Counted from the stretch's first letter, positions 41,867 to 50,322 are shown. The stretch: DNA of 64,000 nucleotides from Streptomyces sp. NBC_00440 (GCF_036014215.1 NZ_CP107921.1:2055501-2119500), one strand, 5' to 3'. Notes: generated by a model not told the origin, from the sequence alone. Translations and numbers: made by a program.

Positions 41867-42877
41867 ATGCGTCTAGGACTCGCCCTCGGCTACTGGGGCC
41901 GCGGGCCGACCCCCGGTCATCTCGAACTGGCCCAGGAGGCCGAGCGTTTGGGCTACGCCTCCGTCTGGACCTCCGAGGCCTGGGGCTCCGACGCCTTCAC
42001 CCCGCTGACCTGGATCGCGGCGCACACCTCCCGTATCCGGCTGGGTACCGCGATCGTCCAGATGGCGGCCCGCACCCCCACCGCCACCGCGATGCACGCA
42101 CTCACCCTGGACCACCTCTCCGGCGGCCGGATGATGCTGGGGCTCGGGCTTTCGGGCCCCCAGGTGGTGGAGGGCTGGTACGGACGCCCGTTCCCCAGCA
42201 GTCCGCTCACCGCGACCCGTGAGTACGTCGACGTCATCCGCCAGGTCCTCAGGCGGGAGGCCCCGGTCGAGCTGGACGGGCGCTTCCACGCGCACCCGTA
42301 CCGGGGTGCGGACGGCACCGGCATCGGCAAGCCGCTCAAGCCGATCACCCATCCGCTGCGGGCCGAACTGCCCATCCTGCTGGGGGCCGAGGGGCCGAAG
42401 AACATCGCCCAGACCACCCGTATCGCGGACGGCTGGCTCCCCCTGTACTGGTCGCCGACCCGCGTCGACGTCTACGAGGCGTCGCTCACCGGTCTCCCCG
42501 AGGGCTTCATGATCGCGCCGATGGTCCGTGCGCACGTCTGCGACAGCGTGGCCGACGGCCTGCTCCCGGTGAAGGCGATGCTCGGCTTCTACATCGGCGG
42601 CATGGGTCACGCGGCCCGCAACTTCCACGCGGACCTGATGGCGCGGATGGGGTTCGAGGCGGAGGCCCAGCGGATCCAGGAGCTGTTCCTCGCGGGCCGC
42701 AAGGAGGAGGCGGTGCTTGCGGTTCCGGACGCGTTCGCCGACGAGATCTCGCTGGTGGGTCCACGCCAACGGATAGCCGAGCGGCTGGAGTTGTGGCGCA
42801 AGGGCCCGGTGACGGACCTGCTGGTGACGGCTCCGGACCCGACGACGCTACGGGTGCTGGCAGAGCTGACCACCTGA
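41867..42877 (+). CDS. LLM-class F420-dependent oxidoreductase
   Basis: A 336-residue luciferase-like monooxygenase-fold protein: GLALGYWGRGPTP at the start, ASVWTSEAWGSDAFTPLTW, LGTAIVQMAARTPTATA, and MLGLGLSGPQVVEGW, all typical of the F420-using branch. It reduces or oxidises an acyl-CoA- or steroid-like substrate with coenzyme F420. The KstR regulon of M. tuberculosis has a similar gene, Rv3520c. ATG 41867 has GGGAGG at 7 bases. It is a single gene between terminators, with a CTGACG-type site covering the likely promoter. Confidence 0.87.
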   Translation: MRLGLALGYWGRGPTPGHLELAQEAERLGYASVWTSEAWGSDAFTPLTWIAAHTSRIRLGTAIVQMAARTPTATAMHALTLDHLSGGRMMLGLGLSGPQVVEGWYGRPFPSSPLTATREYVDVIRQVLRREAPVELDGRFHAHPYRGADGTGIGKPLKPITHPLRAELPILLGAEGPKNIAQTTRIADGWLPLYWSPTRVDVYEASLTGLPEGFMIAPMVRAHVCDSVADGLLPVKAMLGFYIGGMGHAARNFHADLMARMGFEAEAQRIQELFLAGRKEEAVLAVPDAFADEISLVGPRQRIAERLELWRKGPVTDLLVTAPDPTTLRVLAELTT

Positions 42878-42883
42878 GCCGCA

Positions 42884-42928
42884 CCGGCTGTCCCGCACCG
42901 GCTGCCCCGCCGGGGACGGGACAGCCGG
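42884..42928. terminator. Terminator hairpin between convergent genes
   Basis: CCGGCTGTCCCG and CGGGACAGCCGG are perfect 12-base arms with a 21-base loop that can itself pair in part. It follows the LLM gene stop by 7 bases and precedes the convergent isomerase gene's stop by 45. Confidence 0.75.
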
Positions 42929-42972
42929 ACAGGGGCGGCCGGGACTGGCGAGGTGATCCATAACGAAAGGCC

Positions 42973-43749
42973 CTAGAACGAAGCCCGCTCCAGCCAGAAG
43001 TCCAGCAACTCCCGGTCCCCCAGCACCTCCACCTGGTCACTCCCGGCGGGCAGCCGCCGGTAGAAGACCTGGAGCACGTCGGTCAGCGGACCCCGCAGCG
43101 CCACCGTCGCCTTCTCGTGCGCCCGGCGCCAGGTGAACCCGTCGTCACCGAACTCGATCAGCCACTCCGCACCGGCCGCGTCCGTGGCGTGCAGATGGAT
43201 CGACCGGCCCGCTCCCCGCAGGTCGGCCACGCTCTTGTCGCCGGACGCCTGGGCGAAGACGAGGATGTCCAGCCACTCGTCGATGGCGTCCGCGGCGACG
43301 TCCGCCTCCACCTCGAACGGCACACCGGCCGTCAGGGCCGCGTCCGCCCGGTGGACCGCCGTCTCGTGGACCATCCGGCGCGCCCAGAACCCGGTGCGCT
43401 GATCGGCCGCCCACGTCCAGACCTCGGCGTCCGGACCCGCCGCCCGCAGCGTCGCCGCGAGCCGCGCGGCGCCCGCGGCCAGCCAGTCGCTCAGGGCATC
43501 GGGGTCATCGTCGCCCGGACCGGCGCTGTCCGGCACCTGTTCGGGCGGAACCGCCTCGGTGGCCTTCGTCCGTACGATCGTCTCGGCCCAGCGCTGCGCG
43601 CGGCCCACATGACGGGTCAGCTCCCCCAGGCTCCACTCCGGGCAGGTCGGCACCGTCGCCGTCAGGTCGGCTCCGGCCAGCGCCGCCCCGAACAGGTCGG
43701 TCTGCCGCAGCAGTTCGTCGCAGTAGCGGTCATGCCCCAGTAGCGTCAT
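42973..43749 (-). CDS. Maleylpyruvate isomerase-family mycothiol-dependent enzyme
   Basis: A 258-residue protein of the DinB/MDMPI fold. Likely metal ligands are the histidine in LTRHVGRAQRW, the histidine/glutamate pair in RRMVHETAVHRADA and the second histidine there; the C-terminal half has the MDMPI beta part. The family uses mycothiol, the actinobacterial thiol, for isomerisation or transfer reactions; the substrate of this member is unknown. ATG 43749 gives full family length. It converges with the LLM gene across a hairpin; directly upstream is a MITE-like palindrome, which may carry or disturb its promoter. Confidence 0.88.
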   Translation of the reverse strand: MTLLGHDRYCDELLRQTDLFGAALAGADLTATVPTCPEWSLGELTRHVGRAQRWAETIVRTKATEAVPPEQVPDSAGPGDDDPDALSDWLAAGAARLAATLRAAGPDAEVWTWAADQRTGFWARRMVHETAVHRADAALTAGVPFEVEADVAADAIDEWLDILVFAQASGDKSVADLRGAGRSIHLHATDAAGAEWLIEFGDDGFTWRRAHEKATVALRGPLTDVLQVFYRRLPAGSDQVEVLGDRELLDFWLERASF

Positions 43750-43761
43750 GGCCCCACCCTA

Positions 43762-43933
43762 GGGCCTGTCGTCAAAGTGCCGTCGTTGCCCGAAGGGCAG
43801 CCGCGCGGCGTCTGGTGCGTGCGATCGCAAGGCGCCGGAATGTTCTCGCAGCGGAGCTACTAGGGCATTTCGGCAACGCCGCGAGCGTGCGTGCCAGACG
43901 CCGCGCGGCAGGCGGCACTTTGACGACAGCCCC
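43762..43933. mobile_element. MITE-like palindromic element, 172 bp
   Basis: Terminal inverted repeats of 21 bp (GGGCCTGTCGTCAAAGTGCC-G at 43762-43782 and its mirror at 43913-43933) pair with one mismatch. Inside, GCCGCGCGGCGTCTGG on the left matches its mirror on the right, and a further pair GGCATTTCGGCAACG / CGTTGCCCGAAGG is weaker. The whole thing can fold into a long hairpin; it has no coding region. It resembles the small non-autonomous palindromic elements that I recall being dispersed in streptomycete genomes. It sits in the gap between two divergent genes; flanking target-site repeats are not clear. Confidence 0.7.
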
Positions 43934-44018
43934 TGGGGGCCCCGGCGGTACGTATGGGGCGCGCCGGCTTTCACGCGCCAGGGGTTTCACGCACGCACAA
44001 GCGGCAACACGTTCGACC

Positions 44019-44309
44019 ATGTCCAGATATTCGAGCGGAAGCAGCCCGGCGGCGAACGTCATCATGGTGATCGCCGATGTCATGGCCTTCATCCTGGGCC
44101 TGTGGATTCTGATGTATCTCCTGGAGGCGAACCGGGCCAATGACCTGGTGACCTTCGTGCACCACGCGGCCGACTGGCTGGCCGGCTGGTCCCGCGACCT
44201 GTTCACCTTCAACGAGGCATGGGCCCGGGTCGTCGCAGGCTATGGCCTCGCGGCGGTCGTGTACCTCTTCATCGGCCACCTCGTCGCGGGCCGGGTGCGC
44301 CGGCACTGA
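44019..44309 (+). CDS. Small membrane protein, 96 residues
   Basis: ATG 44019 (MSRYSSGSSPAANVIMV) opens a 96-residue protein with two clear hydrophobic segments, IMVIADVMAFILGLWILMYL and YGLAAVVYLFIGHLVAG, separated by an amphipathic stretch, ending in basic RVRRH. The frame is open 68 codons further upstream but that runs through the MITE-like element. The ribosome site is weak. Family not recognised; such two-helix proteins are common in Streptomyces. It is alone between the element and the convergent toroid-protein gene. Confidence 0.75.
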   Translation: MSRYSSGSSPAANVIMVIADVMAFILGLWILMYLLEANRANDLVTFVHHAADWLAGWSRDLFTFNEAWARVVAGYGLAAVVYLFIGHLVAGRVRRH

Positions 44310-44340
44310 GCCGCCAGTCGCACGGCCGGCGCCGCAACCG

Positions 44341-45420
44341 TCAGCGGCAGCAGTCCGGTTCGAGCCCGGCCGGCAGCCGCTCCGCGCCGAAGACCGCGGT
44401 GGTCGCCTCGTCCCCACCGAGCGCGGCCACCGCGAGCAGCAGCGACCCCGCCGTCCAGCTGGTGCGTTCCAGTGGCCACAGTGCCCGGTCGTCGAACACG
44501 TACCCCGTCCAGTACATCCCGTCGTCCGCCCGGAGGTGCCGGATCGACTGGAGGATTTCCAGCGCCCGGTCCGACTCCCCCATCACCCAGAGCGTCAGGG
44601 CGAGTTCACAGCTCTCGCCACCGGTCACCCAGTTGTTGGGCAGCACACAGCGCACCCCGAGGTCCGGTACGACGAAGCGGTCCCACTCCGCGTCGATCCG
44701 CTGTTTCGCCGCAGCTCCGCCGATCGCGCCGCCGAGCACCGGGTAGTACCAGTCCATCGAGTAGCGGCTCTTGTCCAGGAACCGCTCGGGGTGGCTGCGG
44801 ATCGCGTGCCCGAGCGCGCCGGTCGCCAACTCCCAGTCGGGCTGCGGCTCCTCGCGCTCGTCGGCGAGCGCGAGCGCACAGCGCAGCGCCTGGTAGACGG
44901 ACGAGGAACCGGTCAGCAGCGCGTCCTCGACGACCGCCCCGCCCTCCTCGGCCGGCTCCCTCTTCCAGCCGATCTCGCCGCCCGGCTGCTGGAGTTGGAG
45001 CACGAACTCGACCGCGGCCCGCACGACGGGCCACATCCGGTCGGCGAACGTGTCGTCGCCGGTGGCCAGATAGTGGTGCCAGACGCCGACCGCGACGTAC
45101 GCGCAGAAGTTGGTCTCCCGGCCCCGGTCGGTGATCCGAGCCGCGTCGCCGTCCTGGTAGGCGGCGTACCAGGAGCCGTCCTCGTTCTGGTGCCGGGCGA
45201 GCCAGGCGTACGCGCGCTCCGCGGCCTCGTGCTCGCCCGCGGCGTCGAGCGCCATGGCAGCCTCGGTGTGGTCCCACGGGTCGAGGTGGTGCCCGCGGAA
45301 CCACGGGATCGCGCCGTCCTCGCGCTGGACGGCGAGGATCCCGGCGACCGTGCGGGCTGCCTGCTCGGCGGTGAGGACTCCGGGCAGGACCAGATGTTCC
45401 GTACGGCCCGGTGAGGTCAC
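44341..45420 (-). CDS. Alpha/alpha-toroid protein (prenyltransferase-like / six-hairpin glycosidase-like)
   Basis: A 359-residue soluble protein built of helical repeats typical of the alpha/alpha toroid: EQAARTVAGILAVQREDGAI, AERAYAWLARHQNEDGSWY, VYQALRCALALADEREE, LALTLWVMGESDRALEILQS. It is often named prenyltransferase, but the pattern QREDGAIPWF...WDHTEAAMAL is closer to six-hairpin glycosidase-like proteins. It lacks the metal sites of protein prenyltransferases. Start GTG 45420 overlaps the methyltransferase stop (GTGA). It is the third gene of a GT4 glycosyltransferase / methyltransferase / toroid operon, suggesting action on a glycan or glycolipid. Exact role unknown. Confidence 0.8.
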   Translation of the reverse strand: MTSPGRTEHLVLPGVLTAEQAARTVAGILAVQREDGAIPWFRGHHLDPWDHTEAAMALDAAGEHEAAERAYAWLARHQNEDGSWYAAYQDGDAARITDRGRETNFCAYVAVGVWHHYLATGDDTFADRMWPVVRAAVEFVLQLQQPGGEIGWKREPAEEGGAVVEDALLTGSSSVYQALRCALALADEREEPQPDWELATGALGHAIRSHPERFLDKSRYSMDWYYPVLGGAIGGAAAKQRIDAEWDRFVVPDLGVRCVLPNNWVTGGESCELALTLWVMGESDRALEILQSIRHLRADDGMYWTGYVFDDRALWPLERTSWTAGSLLLAVAALGGDEATTAVFGAERLPAGLEPDCCR

Positions 45421-46148
45421 GCGCCCACCCGCGGCGTGTGCGGCTTGGTCGCGTACGCCACGAAGCTCTTGCCGACGACCGGGTTCAGCGCGCGCTCGGC
45501 GAGCCGGGTCGCCAGCGGCTTCTTCATGATGTCCCAGACCAGCAGCTGGTGGTAGGCGCGGACCGGCAGCGCCTTGTCGTTGTCGACGCCGAACGCGCAC
45601 TTGAGCCACCAGTACGGGGCGTGCAGCGCGTGCGCGTGGTGGCTGCCGTACGGGCGCAGCCCCGCCTCGCGGATCTTGCCGAGGAGTTCGTCCGCCTTGT
45701 AGATCCGGATGTGGCCACCCTCGACCTCGTGGTAGGCGTCGGAGAGCGCCCAGCAGACCTTCTCGGGTCCGTACCGGGGGACGGTGATCGCGATCCGGCC
45801 GCCGGGCTTCAGCACCCGCACCATCTCGGCGAGCACTCCCTTGTCGTCCGGGATGTGCTCCATGACCTCGGAGATGATCACGACGTCGAAGGAGGCGTCG
45901 GGGAACGGCAGGTTGAGCGCGTCGCCCTCCATGGCGGTGGCGGTGGCGCCCGCGGGGGCCTCGCCCTCCTCCTTCATGGCGGCGAACCACTTGGCGACCT
46001 CGCGGATCTCCTCGCCGTTCTGGTCGAGTGCCACCACCTGCGCACCGCGCCGGTAGCACTCGAAGGCATGACGGCCCGCGCCACAGCCGAGGTCGAGCAC
46101 ACGGTCGCCCGGAGCAAGCGGGAAGCGGGAGAAGTCCACGGTCAGCAC
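45417..46148 (-). CDS. Class I SAM-dependent methyltransferase
   Basis: A 243-residue methyltransferase with a standard Methyltransf_11 core: GDRVLDLGCGAGRHAFEC (motif I), VVALDQNGEEI (II), FDVVIISEVMEHIPD (IV), LKPGGRIAITVPR (VI). The C-terminal half beyond residue 160 may bind the acceptor. GTG 46148 has GAAGAAGG some 9 bases upstream. It is coupled to the toroid gene by a 4-base overlap and follows the glycosyltransferase gene by 42 bp, so a methylated glycoconjugate is a plausible product. Substrate unknown. Confidence 0.9.
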   Translation of the reverse strand: MLTVDFSRFPLAPGDRVLDLGCGAGRHAFECYRRGAQVVALDQNGEEIREVAKWFAAMKEEGEAPAGATATAMEGDALNLPFPDASFDVVIISEVMEHIPDDKGVLAEMVRVLKPGGRIAITVPRYGPEKVCWALSDAYHEVEGGHIRIYKADELLGKIREAGLRPYGSHHAHALHAPYWWLKCAFGVDNDKALPVRAYHQLLVWDIMKKPLATRLAERALNPVVGKSFVAYATKPHTPRVGA

Positions 46149-46190
46149 GGGGGTCTGCCTTCTTCGCTAGGAGGATGGGAGGGGTACGGG

Positions 46191-47513
46191 CTACGCCTGC
46201 ACGGACGGAGCGCCGGGGCGGCGGGCAGCGATGGCTTCGCGGTAGCGCTCCGCGGTGCCGATGGCGGCCTGCTTCCAGGTGAAGCGGGCCAGGACGCGTT
46301 CGCGCCCTGCTGCGCCGAGGCGGGTGCGGAGGACCGGGTCGGCGAGCAGCCGGGACAGGGCGCCGGCCAGTGCGCCCGCGTCGCCGGGGGGCACCGCGAG
46401 GCAGGTCTCGCCGTCGGCGCCCGTGACCTCCGGGATGGCTCCGCCGGTCGTCGCGACCAGCGGGGTGCCGGTGGCCATCGCCTCGGCCGCGGGCAGCGAG
46501 AAGCCTTCGTAGAGCGAGGGCACACAGGCGATCTGCGCGCCGCGCACCAGGTCGACCAGCTCCTCGTCACTGATGCCCTTGACGAACCGGACCGCGCCGT
46601 CGAGTCCGTACCGCTCGATGGCCTGTGCGACCGGTCCGTCCTCGGCGCGCCTGCCGACGACGACGAGGTGGGCGGCCGGGTGCTCGGTACGGAGCTTGGC
46701 GAGCGCCTCGACCAGATGGATCAGGCCCTTGAGCGGTACGTCGGCGCTCGATGTCGTCACGATCCGGCCGGGCACCTCGGCCACGGCCGGGTCGGGCGCC
46801 CAGAGTTCGGTGTCGGCGCCGATGTGCACGACGTGGATACGGTCCTCCCGCACCCCGAGGTCCTCGATGATCTCCTGCTGCGAGGAGCCGGAGACGGTGA
46901 GGACGGACGGGAGCCTGCGGGCGACCCGCTTCTGCATCCGGGTGAAGCCGTACCAGCGGCGTACGGAGGCGCGGCGGCGCCAGCCGTCCGCTGCCGCCAG
47001 GTCGAGCCGCCGGTCGACGGTGATGGGGTGGTGGACGGTGGTGACCAGCGGCGCGCCGAGGTCGCCGAGCAGCCCGTAGCCGAGGGTCTGGTTGTCGTGG
47101 ATGACGTCGAACTCCCCGCGCCTGGCGAGGAGATGGCGCCGGGCGCGCAGCGAGAACGTCAGCGGCTCCGGGAAGCCGCCGGTCCACATGGTGCCCACCT
47201 CGACGGCGTCGATCCAGTCGCGGTACTCGTCGCGTCCCGGGGTACGGAAGGGGTCCGGGCTGCGGTAGAGGTCGAGGCTGGGCAGCTCGGTGAGCGGTAC
47301 GCCCTCGTCCAGCACCGGGAAGGGCTGGGCGCCGATCACCTCGACACTGTGGCCGAGCCGGGCCAGCTCCCGTGAGAGGTGCCGGACGTAGACGCCCTGG
47401 CCTCCGCAGAAAGGATTGCCCTTGTACGTGAGGAACGCGATACGCAACGGGCCCCGGGCACCGGCGGCGGATCCACCGGCAAGGGGGCCCGCTTCTATGG
47501 CCTCAGCGGTCAC
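46191..47513 (-). CDS. GT4-family glycosyltransferase
   Basis: A 440-residue GT-B glycosyltransferase. The N-terminal domain has IAFLTYKGNPFCGGQGVYVRH, with the glycine-rich acceptor loop; the C-terminal domain has the EX7E motif (SLYEGFSLPAAEAMATG) that holds the nucleotide sugar. It transfers a sugar with retention from an NDP- or GDP-sugar, probably to a lipid or surface acceptor at the cytoplasmic face. GTG 47513 starts it; the ribosome site is weak. It heads the three-gene operon. A KstR-like box lies 55 bases upstream in the region shared with the divergent kstR-like gene, so this operon might also respond. Confidence 0.9.
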   Translation of the reverse strand: MTAEAIEAGPLAGGSAAGARGPLRIAFLTYKGNPFCGGQGVYVRHLSRELARLGHSVEVIGAQPFPVLDEGVPLTELPSLDLYRSPDPFRTPGRDEYRDWIDAVEVGTMWTGGFPEPLTFSLRARRHLLARRGEFDVIHDNQTLGYGLLGDLGAPLVTTVHHPITVDRRLDLAAADGWRRRASVRRWYGFTRMQKRVARRLPSVLTVSGSSQQEIIEDLGVREDRIHVVHIGADTELWAPDPAVAEVPGRIVTTSSADVPLKGLIHLVEALAKLRTEHPAAHLVVVGRRAEDGPVAQAIERYGLDGAVRFVKGISDEELVDLVRGAQIACVPSLYEGFSLPAAEAMATGTPLVATTGGAIPEVTGADGETCLAVPPGDAGALAGALSRLLADPVLRTRLGAAGRERVLARFTWKQAAIGTAERYREAIAARRPGAPSVQA

Positions 47514-47567
47514 ACTCGGCCCCCTTCTCGCAGCAGTCCCGGCGGAGCGTAGTCGCTCACGCTAATC

Positions 47568-47581
47568 TAGAACAAGTTCTC
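47568..47581. promoter_or_regulatory. KstR-like operator box 3
   Basis: TAGAACAAGTTCTC matches TnnAACnnGTTnnA at all but the last base. It lies between the kstR-like gene and the glycosyltransferase gene, a position suited to autoregulation. CTACCGGCAGGTAG at 47651-47664 is a second palindrome in this 199-bp gap. Confidence 0.65.
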
Positions 47582-47712
47582 GCAAGCCTGGGGCCCGAGG
47601 GCGCCCCCGGAAGAACTCAGCCAGACTTGATCGTTCAATGAGCTTCGAATCTACCGGCAGGTAGCTCCGTCGTAACAGCCGGATCAGGTGATTCGCGCCA
47701 CGGCGGGATCGG

Positions 47713-48342
47713 ATGGGACAGATGACTGTGGAAGCCAAGCCGGCGTCGCCACCGCTGACCGAGCGCCAGGAGGCGCGCCGCCGCAGGATTCTGCACGCGA
47801 GCGCCCAGCTGGCCGGCCGCGGCGGCTTCGACGCGGTGCAGATGCGCGAGGTCGCCGAGGACTCGTCGGTGGCGCTCGGCACGCTCTACCGGTACTTCCC
47901 CTCCAAGATCCATCTGCTGGTCGCCACCATGCAGGACCAGCTCCAGCATCTGCACACCACCCTCCGCAAGCGGCCTCCCGCGGGCGACACCCCCGCCGAG
48001 CGCGTCGCGTCGACGCTCATGGGTGCCTTCCGCGCGCTCCAGCGCGAGCCGCATCTGGCGGACGCGATGGTGCGGGCGCTGACCTTCGCCGACCGGAGCG
48101 TCAGCCCCGAGGTGGACACCGTCTCCCGTCTGACGACGGCGATCATCCTGGACGCGATGGGCCTGGAGCACCCCACCCCCGAGCAGCTTTCGGCGGTCCG
48201 GGTCATCGAGCACACCTGGCACTCCGCGCTGATCACCTGGCTGTCCGGGCGGGCGTCGATCGCCCAGGTGAAGATCGACATCGAGACGGTCTGCCGGCTG
48301 ATCGACCTGACCGGCCCGGACAGCGGCCCGGACACGGCCTGA
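47713..48342 (+). CDS. kstR: TetR-family repressor, KstR-like
   Basis: A 209-residue TetR protein. The DNA-binding region (ILHASAQLAGRGGFDAVQMR, then GTLYRYFPSKIHLL) and the C-terminal domain (DAMVRALTFAD, ARASIAQVKIDIE-like end) resemble M. tuberculosis KstR closely as I remember it: AVQMR-VA, VGTLYRYFPSKVHLL, TEAMTRAYVFAD. KstR represses sterol degradation genes and is released by 3-oxo-cholestenoyl-CoA-type ligands. Seven KstR-like boxes in this window, at or near hydratase, acyl-CoA dehydrogenase, aldehyde dehydrogenase, thiolase and P450 genes, support the call. Start could be ATG 47713 or 47722; neither has a good ribosome site. Confidence 0.85.
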   Translation: MGQMTVEAKPASPPLTERQEARRRRILHASAQLAGRGGFDAVQMREVAEDSSVALGTLYRYFPSKIHLLVATMQDQLQHLHTTLRKRPPAGDTPAERVASTLMGAFRALQREPHLADAMVRALTFADRSVSPEVDTVSRLTTAIILDAMGLEHPTPEQLSAVRVIEHTWHSALITWLSGRASIAQVKIDIETVCRLIDLTGPDSGPDTA

Positions 48343-48414
48343 GCCGTGTCCGCGCGCTCGCGCCGTCGCCCTGCTCGTCGGACGGCTGCTCATCGGGTGG
48401 CTGCTCGTCCGTGA

Positions 48415-48648
48415 CTACTCGTCGGGTGGGAAGACCGCCTCGCCGCTCTCCCGCAGCGTGATCATGATCGCCTCGACCGGACAGCCCTCCGCAGCGGCCA
48501 GCACCTTCTCGCTCGCGTCGGTCTCCGGCGAGCGCGGGTGGGACTGGCGCGCGGAGTCGAGTGCGAAGCCGTCCGGTGCGTGGTTCACACACATCCCGGA
48601 GCCGATGCAGACGGACCGGTCGACCTCCACGTGCCAGCGGTCCCCCAT
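48415..48648 (-). CDS. [3Fe-4S]-type ferredoxin
   Basis: A 77-residue ferredoxin. Cys14, Cys20 (CIGSGMC) and Cys56 (GCPVEA) are the three ligands of a 3Fe-4S cluster, the type that passes electrons to actinobacterial P450s. ATG 48648 overlaps the last base of the aldehyde dehydrogenase stop (TAATG), so the two are coupled. In the KstR regulon of mycobacteria a ferredoxin (FdxD) is present; a natural partner here is the CYP125-like P450 at 60.6 kb. The stop faces that of kstR across a 72-bp gap. Confidence 0.92.
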   Translation of the reverse strand: MGDRWHVEVDRSVCIGSGMCVNHAPDGFALDSARQSHPRSPETDASEKVLAAAEGCPVEAIMITLRESGEAVFPPDE

Positions 48649-50123
48649 TACTCCGCCTCGCCCGCTGCCGGTTCGTACCCGGCGGGGAGATGGATCATCT
48701 TGTGCTCGAAGTACTCGCCGTACCCCTCGGGCCCGAACTCCCTTCCCACGCCGGAGTTCTTGTAGCCGCCGAACGGCCCGAGCATGTCCAGACTGAAGGT
48801 GTTCACGCTGTACGTGCCCGTCCTGACCCGGCGTGCGATGTCGATGCCGTGCTCGACGTCCGCCGTCCACACACTGCCGCTGAGCCCGTAGTCGGAGTCG
48901 TTGGCGATCTTCACCGCCTCCTCCTCGTCGCCGTAGGGCAGCAGGCAGATCACCGGGCCGAAGATCTCCTCGCGGGCGATCCGCATCGAGTTGTCGACGT
49001 CCCCGAAGAGGGTCGGCTCGACGTACCAGCCGGCCTCGGAGCCCGCCGGGCGGCCGCCGCCGGTGAGGATCTTGGCGCCCTCCTCCTGGCCGATGCGGAT
49101 GTAGTCCAGTGACCGCTGCTGCTGACGGCGCGCCACCAGCGGGCCGACCTCGGTCGCCGGGTCCAGCGGATCGCCGACCTTGAGCGCACCCGCCGCGGCA
49201 GCGAACGCCTCGGCGATCTCGTCGTACCGGCTGCGCGGGACCAGGATCCGGGTCTGGGCGACACACGCCTGCCCGTTGATCATCCAGGCGAACGGCACGA
49301 TCCCCGCGACCGTCGATTCCAGGTCCGCGTCGGGCAGGATGATCGCCGCCGACTTGCCGCCGAGCTCCAGGGTCACCCGGGTCAGATTGCGCGCCGCGAC
49401 CTCCATCACGCGCTTGCCCGCGGCGACGGAGCCGGTGAACGACACCTTGTCGACGCCGGGGTGCCCGACGAGGTACTCGCTCACTTCGCGGTCGGCCGGG
49501 AGGATCGACAGCACCCCCTTCGGCAGCCCCGCCTCGCTGACGATGTCGGCGAGCACATAGGCGTCCAGCGGGGTCTCCGGCGAGACCTTCAGGATCGCGG
49601 GGCAGCCGGCGAGCAGCGCCGGGGCGAGCTTGGCGGCCGCCGTGAACTGCGGGACGTTCCACGGGACCACCGCGGCCACCACCCCGACCGGCTCACGCCG
49701 TACGAGCAGCTTGCCGAGGACACCGTCCCGGCTCTCCTCGTACGGGAAGGCGCGGGCGGTCGTGATCGCCGCGTCCCACACCATCATCGCGGCGAGCGCC
49801 TGGACCATGGTGCTCGATGTGTACGGGGTGCCGTTCTGGGCGCTGATGACCCGGGCGATCTCCTCGTACCGCACGGCGAACGCGTCCTTGATCCGGGTGA
49901 TCACCTCGATCCGCTCGTCCAGCGACATCCGGGGCCAGGGGCCCTCGTCGAACGCCTGCCGCGCCACGGCGACAGCGCGGTCCACATCGGCCTCGGAGGC
50001 GTGCGGCACGCGCCCGATGACCTGCTCGGTGTGGGGCGAGACGACTTCGATGACGTCGGTGCCGAGTGGTTCCGCCCACTCCCCGCCGATGAAGAGCTGC
50101 CGGTGTTCCACAAGCTCGGTCAT
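48648..50123 (-). CDS. Aldehyde dehydrogenase (NAD-dependent, steroid side-chain type)
   Basis: A 491-residue aldehyde dehydrogenase: cofactor and catalytic motifs VTLELGGKSAAI (glutamate) and NGQACVAQTRI (cysteine), with the usual GSVAAGKRV and EEIFGPVICLLPY. The group includes Rv0223c of the KstR regulon and would oxidise the C26/C27 aldehyde formed from sterol side chains, or another aldehyde, to the acid. ATG 50123 has GGGAGG 9 bases upstream. It is translationally coupled to the ferredoxin gene. Both operator types lie directly upstream, and the promoter region is shared with the divergent MBL-fold gene. Confidence 0.9.
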   Translation of the reverse strand: MTELVEHRQLFIGGEWAEPLGTDVIEVVSPHTEQVIGRVPHASEADVDRAVAVARQAFDEGPWPRMSLDERIEVITRIKDAFAVRYEEIARVISAQNGTPYTSSTMVQALAAMMVWDAAITTARAFPYEESRDGVLGKLLVRREPVGVVAAVVPWNVPQFTAAAKLAPALLAGCPAILKVSPETPLDAYVLADIVSEAGLPKGVLSILPADREVSEYLVGHPGVDKVSFTGSVAAGKRVMEVAARNLTRVTLELGGKSAAIILPDADLESTVAGIVPFAWMINGQACVAQTRILVPRSRYDEIAEAFAAAAGALKVGDPLDPATEVGPLVARRQQQRSLDYIRIGQEEGAKILTGGGRPAGSEAGWYVEPTLFGDVDNSMRIAREEIFGPVICLLPYGDEEEAVKIANDSDYGLSGSVWTADVEHGIDIARRVRTGTYSVNTFSLDMLGPFGGYKNSGVGREFGPEGYGEYFEHKMIHLPAGYEPAAGEAE

Positions 50124-50147
50124 GACTGACTGCCTCCCGGGGGACAC

Positions 50148-50168
50148 TTTCTGACGCTGTATCAGAAA
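50148..50168. promoter_or_regulatory. CTGACG-type operator, site D
   Basis: The core CTGACGCTGTATCAG (50151-50165) is extended to TTTCTGA / TCAGAAA arms of 7 bp. It is 25 bases before the aldehyde dehydrogenase start and next to KstR-like box 4. Confidence 0.65.
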
Positions 50169-50169
50169 C

Positions 50170-50183
50170 TGATACCAGTTCTA
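50170..50183. promoter_or_regulatory. KstR-like operator box 4
   Basis: TGATACCAGTTCTA matches the KstR consensus except for AAC to TAC in the left half. The box before the FadA5-like gene has the same left half TGATAC, so this is a repeated variant. It lies 2 bases from the CTGACG-type site D. Confidence 0.6.
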
Positions 50184-50255
50184 CTTCGCATCCGGAACCC
50201 CCAGGAGAGCGCCGTGACCGACCGGAACCGGCCCCGGCAGAACCTGCGGGGTCAT

Positions 50256-50269
50256 TGGAACCGGTTCTA
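50256..50269. promoter_or_regulatory. KstR-like operator box 5
   Basis: TGGAACCGGTTCTA fits TnnAACnnGTTnnA at every fixed position. It lies 54 bases before the MBL-fold hydrolase gene, in the gap divergent with the aldehyde dehydrogenase. Confidence 0.75.
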
Positions 50270-50322
50270 GTTATAGTGAGTCGTGATCAAAGGCAGTGCC
50301 CCGGAAGAGAGTTGAGGACGCC

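Noticed and set aside
44341..46059. Apparent fusion of a methyltransferase-like frame to the toroid protein
   Set aside because: The upstream part is an out-of-frame reading of the methyltransferase gene; the toroid gene starts at GTG 45420 in a GTGA overlap.
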